From Pseudotabrizicola sp. (lineage in GTDB: Bacteria > Pseudomonadota > Alphaproteobacteria > Rhodobacterales > Rhodobacteraceae): a stretch of 64,000 nt of DNA. Below, one piece after another: positions 54,057 through 62,556 of the stretch. Under the pieces are notes generated by a model. That model worked only from the letters and a program-made list of their open reading frames with translations, ran no database searches and was not told the DNA's origin. Each line of letters begins with the position of its first letter. Positions within the stretch are counted from its first letter, which is position 1. Both the position numbers and the translations under genes were made by a program. The DNA lies in contig NZ_JAUSNR010000024.1 of NCBI RefSeq assembly GCF_030656345.1, forward strand, positions 113,939-177,938, given 5' to 3'.

Positions 54057-56024
54057 ATGACCCAACCAGCAAAAGACGCCCCCTGGCTGTTCCGCACCTA
54101 TGCCGGGCACTCCACCGCCAGCGCCTCCAACGCGCTCTACCGCAACAACCTGTCCAAAGGGCAGACCGGCCTGTCGGTCGCCTTCGACCTGCCCACCCAG
54201 ACCGGCTACGACTCCGATCACGAACTGGCGAAGGGTGAAGTGGGAAAGGTCGGTGTGCCGGTCGCGCATCTGGGCGACATGCGCGCGCTGTTCGATGCGA
54301 TCCCACTGGAAAAGATGAACACCTCGATGACGATCAACGCCACGGCACCCTGGCTGCTGGCGCTTTATATCGCGGTGGCGGAAGAACAGGGCGCGGATGT
54401 GGCGGCGCTCAACGGCACCGTGCAGAACGATCTGATCAAGGAATACCTGTCGCGCGGCACCTATATCTGCCCGCCCAAGCCCAGCTTGCGGATGATCACC
54501 GATGTCGCCGCCTATACGCAAAAGCACCTGCCGAAATGGAACCCGATGAACGTGTGTTCCTACCACCTGCAAGAGGCGGGGGCGACGCCGGAACAGGAAC
54601 TGGCCTTTGCGCTGGCCACCGCCTGCGCGGTGCTCGATGATCTGAAAGGGAAAGTTTCCCCGTCCGAATTCCCCAATATGGTCGGCAGAATATCGTTTTT
54701 TGTCAACGCGGGCATCCGCTTCGTGACCGAGCTGTGCAAGATGCGCGCCTTTGTCGACCTGTGGGATGAAATTACTGAGTCGCGCTACGGCATCCATGAG
54801 CCCAAATACCGCCGCTTTCGCTATGGCGTGCAGGTCAACTCGCTTGGCCTCACCGAACCGCAGCCCGAAAACAACGTCTACCGCATCCTGATCGAAATGC
54901 TGGCGGTGACCCTGTCGAAAAACGCCCGCGCCCGCGCCGTGCAACTGCCGGCGTGGAACGAGGCGCTGGGTCTGCCCCGCCCGTGGGATCAGCAATGGTC
55001 GCTGCGGATGCAGCAGATCCTGGCCTATGAAACCGACCTTCTGGAATATGACGACCTGTTCGACGGCAACCCGGCGATTGACCGCAAGGTCACCCAGCTC
55101 AAGGAAGGTGCGCGCGCCGAACTGGCGCAGATCGACGCCATGGGCGGCGCGGTCGCCGCCATCGAGTATATGAAATCCCGTCTGGTCGAGGCCAATGCCG
55201 ACCGCATCGCCCGCATCGAATCCTCTGAGACCACCGTCGTCGGCGTCAACCGCTTCACCACCACCGAACCCTCACCGCTGACCACCGGCGATGGCAGCAT
55301 CATGGCAGCCGACCCCGAGGCCGAGGCCGACCAGATCGCCCGCCTGCACACATGGCGCGAAGCCCGCGACGCCGCCGCCGTCACCGCTGCGCTCAAAGCC
55401 CTCGCCCAAGCCTGCACCGATGGCACCAACGTCATGCCCGCCTCGATTCTCTGCGCCCGCGCTGGTGTGACCACCGGCGAATGGGGCGCTGTGGTGCGCC
55501 GGGCCTTTGGCGAATACCGCGCCCCCACCGGCGTCAGCCGCGCGCCCTCCAACCGCACCGAAGGGCTGGAACCGATCCGCGAGGCGGTGGCCACCCTGTC
55601 GTCGAAACTCGGCCGCCCGCTGAAATTCCTCGTCGGCAAACCGGGCCTTGACGGCCATTCCAACGGCGCCGAACAGATCGCCGCCCGCGCCCGTGATTGC
55701 GGCATGGACATCCATTACGAAGGCATCCGCCTGACTCCGTCGGAAATCGTCGCCGCCGCGGTCGATCAGGACGCCCATGTCATCGGCCTGTCGATCCTGT
55801 CCGGCAGCCACCTGCCCCTGATCACCGAAACCCTGGCCCTGATGCAGGCGGCGGGCTTGTCGCACATCCCGCTGGTCGTCGGCGGCATCATCCCCGAAGC
55901 CGACGCCACCCAGCTGCGCGCGCTGGGCGTCGCCGCCGTCTACACGCCCAAGGATTTTGAGCTGAACCGCATCATGCTCGACATCGTCGGTCTGGTCGAC
56001 GCCGCCCCGATCGCTGCCGAATAG
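54057..56024 (+). CDS. ecm: ethylmalonyl-CoA mutase (coenzyme B12-dependent)
   Basis: 655 residues. The N-terminal substrate domain is a methylmalonyl-CoA-mutase-type barrel (GLSVAFDLPTQTGYDSD, then NTSMTINATA), and the C-terminal domain binds cobalamin with the DxHxxG motif (D532-x-H534) and the GKPGLDGHSNGAEQIA loop. Length and the YAGHSTASASNALY start match Ecm (formerly meaA) rather than methylmalonyl-CoA mutase. It rearranges (2R)-ethylmalonyl-CoA to methylsuccinyl-CoA. GGTGGAGG precedes the ATG. With ccr it indicates an ethylmalonyl-CoA pathway. Confidence 0.94.
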   Translation: MTQPAKDAPWLFRTYAGHSTASASNALYRNNLSKGQTGLSVAFDLPTQTGYDSDHELAKGEVGKVGVPVAHLGDMRALFDAIPLEKMNTSMTINATAPWLLALYIAVAEEQGADVAALNGTVQNDLIKEYLSRGTYICPPKPSLRMITDVAAYTQKHLPKWNPMNVCSYHLQEAGATPEQELAFALATACAVLDDLKGKVSPSEFPNMVGRISFFVNAGIRFVTELCKMRAFVDLWDEITESRYGIHEPKYRRFRYGVQVNSLGLTEPQPENNVYRILIEMLAVTLSKNARARAVQLPAWNEALGLPRPWDQQWSLRMQQILAYETDLLEYDDLFDGNPAIDRKVTQLKEGARAELAQIDAMGGAVAAIEYMKSRLVEANADRIARIESSETTVVGVNRFTTTEPSPLTTGDGSIMAADPEAEADQIARLHTWREARDAAAVTAALKALAQACTDGTNVMPASILCARAGVTTGEWGAVVRRAFGEYRAPTGVSRAPSNRTEGLEPIREAVATLSSKLGRPLKFLVGKPGLDGHSNGAEQIAARARDCGMDIHYEGIRLTPSEIVAAAVDQDAHVIGLSILSGSHLPLITETLALMQAAGLSHIPLVVGGIIPEADATQLRALGVAAVYTPKDFELNRIMLDIVGLVDAAPIAAE

Positions 56025-56053
56025 ACCGGTCCCCGCACCGCACACACGTCATG

Positions 56054-56097
56054 ACGTAAACCATACGCAAACCAGACGTGGATCAGACGCAAATCAT
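56054..56097. repeat. four tandem 11-base repeats upstream of deoD
   Basis: Units ACGTAAACCAT, ACGCAAACCAG, ACGTGGATCAG and ACGCAAATCAT are strictly adjacent, with consensus ACGYRRAYCAK. A weaker fifth unit begins at 56098. The 11-base period is one DNA turn, so bound proteins would line up on one face. The array is 30 bases after the ecm stop and about 190 bases before deoD. Confidence 0.7.
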
Positions 56098-56167
56098 ACC
56101 TGGAATTTCCCGGCATTTCAGTCCGTTACGCCCCCTCATACTACCCCACCCCCACCTCCCCGAAAAA

Positions 56168-56197
56168 GCCCCCCCTCCCCCTCGTGGCAAGGGGGGC
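56168..56197 (+). terminator. GC-rich stem-loop downstream of ecm
   Basis: GCCCCCC (56168-56174) pairs with GGGGGGC (56191-56197) around a 16-base loop, 144 bases after the ecm stop and 92 bases before deoD. There is no U-tract. It may end the ecm transcript or lie in the deoD leader. Confidence 0.4.
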
Positions 56198-56288
56198 ACC
56201 GGCTGCTGCGCGGCCCGCACCAATCACGCTTGCCCTCTCCGCCGGAACCACGCACAACTCTCCCAGACCAAACCCCAGCGAGGCCCCC

Positions 56289-56999
56289 ATGACCTTTCAC
56301 ATCGGCGCACAGCCGGGCGAGATTGCCGAGACTTGCCTGCTGCCCGGCGACCCCTACCGCGCCCGCTGGGCCGCCGAACGCTTTCTGGATCAGCCCCGGC
56401 TGGTGTCGGAAACCCGGGGCATGCTGGCCTATACCGGCACCTGGCGGGGCAACCCGGTCACCATCCACGGCACCGGCATGGGCATGCCCTCGATCTCGAT
56501 CTACGCCAATGAGCTGATCCGCGACTATGGCGTGAAAACCCTGATCCGCGTCGGCTCCTGCGGGGCCTTGCAGCCGCATATCGGCTTGCGCGATCTGGTT
56601 CTGGCGCAGGCCGCATCGACCATCGGCTCGCCCTCTTCCAGCATCTTCCGCGAAATGCGCTTTGCGCCGGTCGCAGATTTTGACCTGCTGTCAAAGGCTT
56701 ATGCCGCCGCGACCGGGGCTGCCACCGGCCCGGTACATGTCGGCGGCATTTTCACATCCGACACCTTCTACGACGAACGCTCTGACCTGAACGATCAGCT
56801 GCAGCGCCACGGCTGCCTTGCGGTAGAGATGGAAACGGCCGAACTCTACACCCTCGCCGCCCGCTACCAGTGCCGCGCGCTGGCCATCCTGACGGTGTCT
56901 GACCACATCCTGACCGGCGCGGCGCTGCCCAGTGCCGAGCGCGAAACCAGCTTCGCCGCCATGATCGACACCGCCCTGCACACCGCCTTTGCCGCCTGA
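56289..56999 (+). CDS. deoD: purine-nucleoside phosphorylase (DeoD type)
   Basis: 236 residues of the trimeric/hexameric NP-I family. [10 protein letters not shown] binds phosphate; the RVGSCGAL turn, the VEMETAELY purine-site motif and the SDH...G end region are present. It splits purine (deoxy)nucleosides to base and sugar 1-phosphate. It complements deoC at 23 kb and adenine deaminase at 9 kb in nucleoside salvage, though these are not co-transcribed. The ATG at 56289 has GAGG six bases upstream. Confidence 0.93.
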   Translation: MTFHIGAQPGEIAETCLLPGDPYRARWAAERFLDQPRLVSETRGMLAYTGTWRGNPVTIHGTGMGMPSISIYANELIRDYGVKTLIRVGSCGALQPHIGLRDLVLAQAASTIGSPSSSIFREMRFAPVADFDLLSKAYAAATGAATGPVHVGGIFTSDTFYDERSDLNDQLQRHGCLAVEMETAELYTLAARYQCRALAILTVSDHILTGAALPSAERETSFAAMIDTALHTAFAA

Positions 57000-57027
57000 A
57001 CGCCCTGACCCAACCCCGGACCCGCTT

Positions 57028-58011
57028 ATGAAACACCGCCAGCTCGGGGCCAACGGCCCCAAAGTCTCTGCCCTCGGCCTCGGTTGCCTGTCCTTCGGCG
57101 GGATCTTCGGCGACACCTCGACCGAGGACTCCCTCGCCTGCCTCGACGCCGCATGGGACCATGGCATCACCTTCCTCGATGTCGCCAATGTCTACGGCAG
57201 CGGCGCATCGGAAAGCGCGATCGGCCAATGGCTTAGCACTCGCAGACACCGCCCGGTGATCGCGACCAAAGCCGGCATCGTGCCGGGCGCAAGCCGTGGC
57301 ATCAACAACGACCCCGCCTATCTGCGCGCCGAACTCGAAGGCTCGCTCACGCGGCTGGGGGTGGATCATGTCGATCTGTTCTACCTCCACCGCCACGACC
57401 CCGCCACGCCGATCGAAGAGGTGGCGCAGACCATGGCCACGCTGATGGCAGAGGGCAAGATCGGCGGCTACGGCCTGTCCGAAGTAGCCCCCTACACCCT
57501 GCGCCGCGCCCATGCGGTGCAGCCGGTCATGGCGGTGCAGAACGAATACTCGCTCTGGACCCGCCAGCCAGAACTGGGGATGATCCAGACCTGTGCAGAC
57601 CTGGGCGTCGCTTTCATCCCATTCTCGCCACTGGCGCGCGGGGCGTTCGGCAGCCCGATGTTCGACCCCGACCAGCAGGATGCAGGCCCGTTCCGCAGCC
57701 AGATCCCACGCTTTACCCCGGAATACTGGCCACTGAACAAGCCAAAACTGCTTGCGTTTCAGCAGCTTGCCGCCGACATGGGCCATACGCCGCCCGCACT
57801 GGCCCTCGCGTGGTGCCTGCACAGGGGCGAGCATCTGATCCCGATCCCCGGCACCCGCACGGCGGCGCACCTTGCGGCATGGGCGCAGGCACCCGATATC
57901 ACCCTCACCCCCGCCGACCTTGCGCAGATAGACTCCACCCTGCCCCCCGGCTGGGCCTACGGCGACCGCTACAATGACGCCATGGCCGCCTCGGTCGAGC
58001 GCTACAGCTGA
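57028..58011 (+). CDS. aldo/keto reductase
   Basis: 327 residues forming an aldo/keto reductase barrel. The catalytic Asp and Tyr are in DVANVYGSG; the usual YLHRHD strand and the C-terminal PIPGTRTAAHL NADPH-binding loop follow. It is close to the YghZ/Tas-type subgroup; the substrate is not predictable. It starts 29 bases after deoD on the same strand and may share its transcript. Confidence 0.88.
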   Translation: MKHRQLGANGPKVSALGLGCLSFGGIFGDTSTEDSLACLDAAWDHGITFLDVANVYGSGASESAIGQWLSTRRHRPVIATKAGIVPGASRGINNDPAYLRAELEGSLTRLGVDHVDLFYLHRHDPATPIEEVAQTMATLMAEGKIGGYGLSEVAPYTLRRAHAVQPVMAVQNEYSLWTRQPELGMIQTCADLGVAFIPFSPLARGAFGSPMFDPDQQDAGPFRSQIPRFTPEYWPLNKPKLLAFQQLAADMGHTPPALALAWCLHRGEHLIPIPGTRTAAHLAAWAQAPDITLTPADLAQIDSTLPPGWAYGDRYNDAMAASVERYS

Positions 58012-58024
58012 CCCATCATCTGTT

Positions 58025-58073
58025 CAAAAATATCCTCGGGGGGGCGCGAAGCGCGGGGGGCAGACAGCCCCCC
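58025..58073 (-). repeat. dispersed intergenic element between convergent genes
   Basis: On the minus strand GGGGGGC-TGTCT-GCCCCCC follows the DUF1989 stop by seven bases; then comes a C-rich spacer and GAGGATATTTTTGAACA. It shows the same hairpin-then-box order as other copies in the window, placed between the aldo/keto reductase and DUF1989 genes. Confidence 0.6.
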
Positions 58074-58080
58074 TCAACGG

Positions 58081-58941
58081 TTACACCCCGTGGCTCCGGT
58101 CATAGCCATTCGCTGCACTCACCTGCCAGCCAAGCATCGCCGTTTGCGGCTTGAACACCTGCACCAGCAACGGAAAACACGCCGCCCTGTCTGACGAATG
58201 CACAGTGGAACAATCCCCGCCCGGACAGGCCGACAACCCGCCCAGCAGATCCATCCCGGCAAAAAACTCAATGAAATCACCGGGCCGCACCGGGCTGGCC
58301 TTCATGAAATACTGCCCGGTATCGCGGGTAAACCCGGTGCACATGAACACGTTGAGCACATCATGCACATGCACCTCAGCCTCGGCCAAGGGCAGCCCCA
58401 TCCGGTCCGCCAATGCCCGCGTCAGGTTGGAATGGCAGCAGTGGTGATACTGCCCGCCCACCAGCAGGTTATGCGTATAGGGGTCGCAGCGGGTACCGAT
58501 CACATCATGCACCCCGCCGCCAAAGGCATCAAAGCCGTACCAGTCCAGCGTATCCTCAGTGATCAGCGCCATCTCGCGCAGGAACGGCAGGTTGGACCAC
58601 ATCCTGTCCCCCGCGCTCAGATGCGTGCCGTGCAAAGCCCTTGTTTTACCGCTGTAAAACCGCTCCTGCAGGTCATGGGCGTTCCACAGGTTCAGATCGC
58701 CGACCTGCGGCCCTTCCACGCTGGTGATGCGGAAGAAATGCCCGGCAGGCACGTCAAAACACCGCGCCTCGCGCGCGGGCACCAGCACTTCGGCCACCTG
58801 TTCCCACCCGTCACGCGCCGCGTGCCAGGGGGCCAGATCGGGCGCGGGCAAGCCCGCCACCGGATAACAGATCACCGGCTCCACCGCGCGGCGCGCGGCG
58901 GCATCATCTGGGGGAGCATGGGCTGGAACGTCAGGTTTCAC
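58081..58941 (-). CDS. DUF1989 / urea carboxylase-associated family protein
   Basis: 286 residues matching DUF1989: AREARCFDVPAGHFFRI near the start, then GDLNLWNAHD, the HHCCHSNL motif, and DVLNVFMCTGF with the later PGGDC. The His and Cys residues suggest a metal site. DUF1989 genes usually flank urea carboxylase, but no urea carboxylase or allophanate hydrolase is encoded here. I use the GTG at 58939-58941, which has AAGGGAG seven bases upstream; a TTG nine codons earlier is less likely. It ends 24 bases after the glutathionyl-hydroquinone reductase gene on the same strand. Confidence 0.85.
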   Translation of the reverse strand: MKPDVPAHAPPDDAAARRAVEPVICYPVAGLPAPDLAPWHAARDGWEQVAEVLVPAREARCFDVPAGHFFRITSVEGPQVGDLNLWNAHDLQERFYSGKTRALHGTHLSAGDRMWSNLPFLREMALITEDTLDWYGFDAFGGGVHDVIGTRCDPYTHNLLVGGQYHHCCHSNLTRALADRMGLPLAEAEVHVHDVLNVFMCTGFTRDTGQYFMKASPVRPGDFIEFFAGMDLLGGLSACPGGDCSTVHSSDRAACFPLLVQVFKPQTAMLGWQVSAANGYDRSHGV

Positions 58942-58964
58942 ACGATAACTCCCTTGAAAAAGCC

Positions 58965-59939
58965 TCAACCGCGCCCGTGCGGTGCGTCATAGTCCAGCAC
59001 CGGATTGATCGGGATGATCCGGTTCGGGTTGATGGTGTCATGGCTGTAATGATAATGCCGCACGAAATGATCGAACACGACCGTCTCGGCCACGCCCGGC
59101 ACCTGATACAGCTCACGCGTGAAACCCCACAGGTTCGGGTAATCAATGATCCGGCGGCGGTTGCATTTGAAATGCAGGTGATACACCGGATCAAACCGGA
59201 TCAACGTCGGGAAAAGCCGCCAGTCAGCCTCGGTCAGCCGGTCGCCCATCAGATAGCGGTTGGTGCCCAGATGGTCCTCGAGCCAGTCCAGCGAGTCAAA
59301 AAGCGCATGCACCGCAGTGTCATAGGCGTCTTGGCTGGTGGCAAACCCCGCCTTGTAGACCCCGTTGTTCACCATGTCATAAACCCGCGTGTTGATCGCC
59401 TCGATCCCGTCGTGCAAGGCTTCGGGCCAGTAGTCGTCGGTATTGCCGGTCAGCCCGTCAAAGGCCGAATTGAACATGCGGATGATCTCGGCAGACTCGT
59501 TGCTGACAATCCGCCCGGTCTGCGTGTCCCACAGCACCGGCACCGTCACCCGGCCCGACATATCGGGCGTATCGCGCAGATAGACATCGCGCAGGAAGGG
59601 CAGGCCGAACTGCCGGTCGCCCGTGGTGCCGGGAAAATCTGTGGCAAAGGTCCAGCCATCTGACAGCATGTCGGGATGCACGACCGATACCGGGATATGC
59701 TCCGCCAACCCCTTCAGCGCCCGAAAGATCAGCGTGCGATGCGCCCAGGGACAGGCGAGCGAGACATACAGGTGATAGCGCCCGCTTTCCGCCTTGAAGC
59801 CACCCTCACCCGACGGCCCGGCCGTCCCGTCCGCCGTTACCCAGTTGCGAAAGCTTGATTCTTTGCGTTCAAACGCCCCGCCGGTGGAGTCTGTGTCATA
59901 CCATTCGTCGTGCCAGACGCCGTCAACCAACTGTCCCAT
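58965..59939 (-). CDS. glutathionyl-hydroquinone reductase (Xi-class GST)
   Basis: 324 residues. The catalytic cysteine is C63 in ACPWAHRTL, the signature of glutathionyl-hydroquinone reductases (YqjG/PcpF type). The C-terminal helical domain carries the conserved YLMGDRLTEADWRLFPTLIRFD and an HYHYSHDTINP segment. It removes glutathione from glutathionyl-hydroquinones in the cytosol. GGGGAG precedes the ATG. It may be co-transcribed with the DUF1989 gene. Confidence 0.94.
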   Translation of the reverse strand: MGQLVDGVWHDEWYDTDSTGGAFERKESSFRNWVTADGTAGPSGEGGFKAESGRYHLYVSLACPWAHRTLIFRALKGLAEHIPVSVVHPDMLSDGWTFATDFPGTTGDRQFGLPFLRDVYLRDTPDMSGRVTVPVLWDTQTGRIVSNESAEIIRMFNSAFDGLTGNTDDYWPEALHDGIEAINTRVYDMVNNGVYKAGFATSQDAYDTAVHALFDSLDWLEDHLGTNRYLMGDRLTEADWRLFPTLIRFDPVYHLHFKCNRRRIIDYPNLWGFTRELYQVPGVAETVVFDHFVRHYHYSHDTINPNRIIPINPVLDYDAPHGRG

Positions 59940-60053
59940 TCCACTCCCCTTTTTCTGCTCGGGCAAAGGCTAACCGCCTTGATGCGGCATGACCACGCTT
60001 CAGCCTGACAGGCACCCTGCGCCAATGCACGGAACCCCGCACAAACCGGCAAG

Positions 60054-60245
60054 TTATGCCTCTGGGCGCAGGCAATCCTTCGGCTCTTGCGCGCCCGGCA
60101 CCACTGCCCCACAGGCAACACAACGCCACTGCCCGGCAGAACGTTCCTGCCGCCACATGCAGACGCGGGTCAGGGTCGAGTTGCGCCGGGTGATCCACAT
60201 ATAGGCCAGCACCGACAGCAGCAGGACCAGTAGCAGCAGCGGCAT
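60054..60245 (-). CDS. small membrane-anchored cysteine (zinc-ribbon-like) protein
   Basis: 63 residues. One N-terminal membrane helix (2-18) is followed by a short soluble tail with C29, a CxxC pair at C42/C45 in RCVACGAVVP, and C58. The arrangement could bind zinc. It starts three bases after the stop of the BLUF gene, so the two are certainly co-transcribed. I recognise no family. The coding reality rests on the tight spacing, ATG start and sensible composition. Confidence 0.65.
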   Translation of the reverse strand: MPLLLLVLLLSVLAYMWITRRNSTLTRVCMWRQERSAGQWRCVACGAVVPGAQEPKDCLRPEA

Positions 60246-60248
60246 GGA

Positions 60249-60644
60249 TCAACCCGCCAGCCGCGCAAACACCGCCAGCACCGCAGCCTCACCCGCGCGC
60301 TCCGGCACGCCCTCTGCCACCTCTTCGCGCGACCAGATCAGGCTGGTCGCCGGATCATCCTTCATCGCCCAGCCTGCGAACATGCGCTGATCATCCGCGA
60401 TCACCCGGCACAGCAATTCGCGCACCTCGACATGCCGGTCATCGGCGCGGATGCGGGCATAGGCGGCCTCGACCGCCGCCACCGGCCCCTCCAGCAGTTG
60501 CAAAAACAGATCATCCCGGCAGATCAGCGCGCCAGTGATGTCATCGCGCGTGTTGCAGCGCCGGGCATCGAACAGAATCGCGGTCAGCGTCACCTGATCA
60601 AAGCCAAAGGGCCGCGAGGCATAGACAAGTTGCAAAAGCGGCAT
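60249..60644 (-). CDS. BLUF-domain blue-light sensor
   Basis: 131 residues with a single BLUF domain plus short C-terminal helices, like PixD or BlrB. The flavin-site residues are Y8 (LVYAS), N31 (RRCNTRDDITG) and Q49 (LFLQLLEG); Trp/Met of the switch strand are in FAGWAMK. It should bind FAD and respond to blue light through a partner protein. The ATG at 60642-60644 has AAGGAAT upstream. It is transcribed with the 63-residue membrane protein and is divergent from a hypothetical gene. Confidence 0.9.
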   Translation of the reverse strand: MPLLQLVYASRPFGFDQVTLTAILFDARRCNTRDDITGALICRDDLFLQLLEGPVAAVEAAYARIRADDRHVEVRELLCRVIADDQRMFAGWAMKDDPATSLIWSREEVAEGVPERAGEAAVLAVFARLAG

Positions 60645-60778
60645 GGGGGATTCCTTGTATCTTTGTCCAAATGCTACCGAATGCACCGCTCAAGAGCCAG
60701 CGCGAAGGTGCCCCTGCCCGCTGCCGTTTACCGATCCTTCATATCTTGGTCGCACCCTTGCACCGAGAGGAAAGGACC

Positions 60779-61210
60779 ATGCTGCCAAAGATTTCATTGC
60801 CCCCTCCCACCATCGCCATGCGCACGGCCGTCATGCTGTTGCAGACGCAGGCCGCAGCGGCCAAGGGCACGCCCGACAGCCAGACTGTCGTGGTCGAAGA
60901 GTCCCGCGCCGCAAAAGGCTTGGAAAAGCTTTTGCACTACGCCCGCACGGCACAGGCGCTTGCCACCCGCACCACGCCCTTGCCGCCGGGCGACGTGGGG
61001 GGCCGGTCGGCGATCACGCCGGCTTCCGGTCTTGACACCGGGCAAGCCAACGCCCTGCTGGTGCTTGGGGCCAGGCATGTGGTGCACCTGACCCCGCCCC
61101 AGATGTCGGATGCCACGCTCCCCCGCGTTGTCGCAACCGAACTTGTCCGCCACTACCAGACCGACGCCGAGGCAAAGCCCGCCAGGGCAGATCACCTCCT
61201 GCGCGTATAG
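60779..61210 (+). CDS. hypothetical protein
   Basis: 143 residues, no family recognised. The sequence is Ala-, Thr- and Pro-rich, with no signal peptide, membrane helix or cysteine. GAGAGGAAAGG lies directly upstream of the ATG, supporting a real start. The gene is divergent from the BLUF gene, sharing a 134-base upstream region, and is isolated from the sdh genes by 273 bases that contain a strong terminator. Confidence 0.65.
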   Translation: MLPKISLPPPTIAMRTAVMLLQTQAAAAKGTPDSQTVVVEESRAAKGLEKLLHYARTAQALATRTTPLPPGDVGGRSAITPASGLDTGQANALLVLGARHVVHLTPPQMSDATLPRVVATELVRHYQTDAEAKPARADHLLRV

Positions 61211-61438
61211 CGGGCCGGGGTATGGGCCGGGGGTTTGCGCGCGATGACGGCACCCCCTGTGGCCTGAAGCGAAACGGCGCGCGCTCTGGCAGCGCGGCCT
61301 TGGCCCCTCCTCCAGCGAATGTCGCCGGATTTGTCCCTGTTCAGAGTGTTGCTGGCCCGCGTGTTCTCCTGCGCTGATCCCCCACGGCTGCTGGCCGATG
61401 CGCCAAATCCCGCATCCTCCGGCCTGTTGACCCAATGC

Positions 61439-61469
61439 AAAACGGCCCCGGATCAACCGGGGCCGTTTT
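61439..61469 (-). terminator. rho-independent terminator of the sdh operon
   Basis: A perfect 13-base stem AAAACGGCCCCGG / CCGGGGCCGTTTT with a five-base loop, 14 bases beyond the sdhB stop. Read on the minus strand it ends in a run of T, and by symmetry it could also serve transcripts from the plus strand. Confidence 0.88.
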
Positions 61470-61483
61470 CCGATCAGCGCGGC

Positions 61484-62260
61484 TCAGACCACCCGCTCAA
61501 CCATCATCTTCTTGATCTCGGCAATGGCCTTGGCCGGGTTCAGGCCCTTGGGGCATGTCTTGGCGCAGTTCATGATGGTGTGGCAACGGTAGAGCTTGAA
61601 GGGATCCTCCAGCATGTCGAGACGTTCGGGCGTTGCCTCGTCGCGGCTGTCGATGATCCAACGGTAAGCATGCAGCAAGGCGGCTGGCCCAAGGTATTTG
61701 TCGCCGTTCCACCAATAGGACGGGCAGGACGTCGAACAGCAGGCACACATGACGCATTCGTAAAGCCCGTCCAGTTTGGACCGGTCTTCGATCGACTGGC
61801 GCCATTCCTTGGCGGGACGGTTGGTCTTGGTCTCCAACCACGGCATGATGCTGGCGTGCTGAGCATAGAAATGGGTCAGGTCCGGGATCAGGTCCTTGAT
61901 CACTGGCATATGCGGCAACGGATAGATTTTCACGTCACCCTTGATCTCATCCATGCCATAGATGCAGGCCAGCGTGTTGATGCCATCGATGTTCATCGCG
62001 CAGGATCCGCAGATGCCTTCGCGGCAGGACCGCCGAAAGGTCAGCGTCGGATCAATTTCCGATTTGATCTTGATCAGCGCGTCCAGAACCATCGGCCCGC
62101 AGGTATCCATATCAACGAAATAGGTATCGACCTGCGGATTCTTGCCGTCATCCTGGTTCCAGCGGTAGATCTGGAATTTGCGGATGTTCTTGCCGTTCGG
62201 CTTTGGCCACGTCTTGCCTGTACGGATCGTGGAATTCTTTGGAAGGTTGAACTGGACCAT
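61484..62260 (-). CDS. sdhB: succinate dehydrogenase iron-sulfur subunit
   Basis: 258 residues. The [2Fe-2S] ligands are C79, C84, C87 and C99; the [4Fe-4S] set is C169, C172, C175 with C236; and the [3Fe-4S] set is C179, C226 and C232, as in the SdhB family. It passes electrons from the flavoprotein to ubiquinone. Two lipoprotein genes separate it from sdhA. It is the last gene before a strong terminator. Confidence 0.97.
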   Translation of the reverse strand: MVQFNLPKNSTIRTGKTWPKPNGKNIRKFQIYRWNQDDGKNPQVDTYFVDMDTCGPMVLDALIKIKSEIDPTLTFRRSCREGICGSCAMNIDGINTLACIYGMDEIKGDVKIYPLPHMPVIKDLIPDLTHFYAQHASIMPWLETKTNRPAKEWRQSIEDRSKLDGLYECVMCACCSTSCPSYWWNGDKYLGPAALLHAYRWIIDSRDEATPERLDMLEDPFKLYRCHTIMNCAKTCPKGLNPAKAIAEIKKMMVERVV

Positions 62261-62276
62261 CGGGGTTCCCTTTCAG

Positions 62277-62552
62277 TCAGAGGGAGGAATAGGGGCGGGT
62301 CGGCAACTGGCCGGACCGATTCAGCACGCAAGATTGCCAGACCTTTTGCGGGTCGCGGCCAAGCACGTAGTCGCTGGAAATATCAACCTCCAACCGCCGG
62401 ATCAGGCGGCCATCGGAATCAATCCCCAACTTAGCCTCGCCGCGCGGTTGCTGGGCAAGACGAGCCTCGTCACGACAGTCGCGTTCCGCCTGCGCGACCG
62501 GAACAGGACCACAAGCCGTCAGCACAAGACCAAAGACCATCGCGATCCGCAT
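62277..62552 (-). CDS. small predicted lipoprotein inside the sdh operon
   Basis: 91 residues. A short signal peptide ends in the lipobox LTAC (Cys14). The mature part is charged, with the patch KLGIDSDGRLIRRLEVDISSDYVLGRDP and a Cys near the end (QSCVLNRSG). I do not recognise a named family. It sits 16 bases before sdhB and four bases after the next lipoprotein gene, so it is expressed with succinate dehydrogenase. Confidence 0.78.
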   Translation of the reverse strand: MRIAMVFGLVLTACGPVPVAQAERDCRDEARLAQQPRGEAKLGIDSDGRLIRRLEVDISSDYVLGRDPQKVWQSCVLNRSGQLPTRPYSSL

Positions 62553-62556
62553 CACA

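Noticed and set aside
56054..56108. Possible CRISPR array
   Set aside because: The repeats are 11 bases and directly adjacent with no spacers, and no cas genes are nearby.
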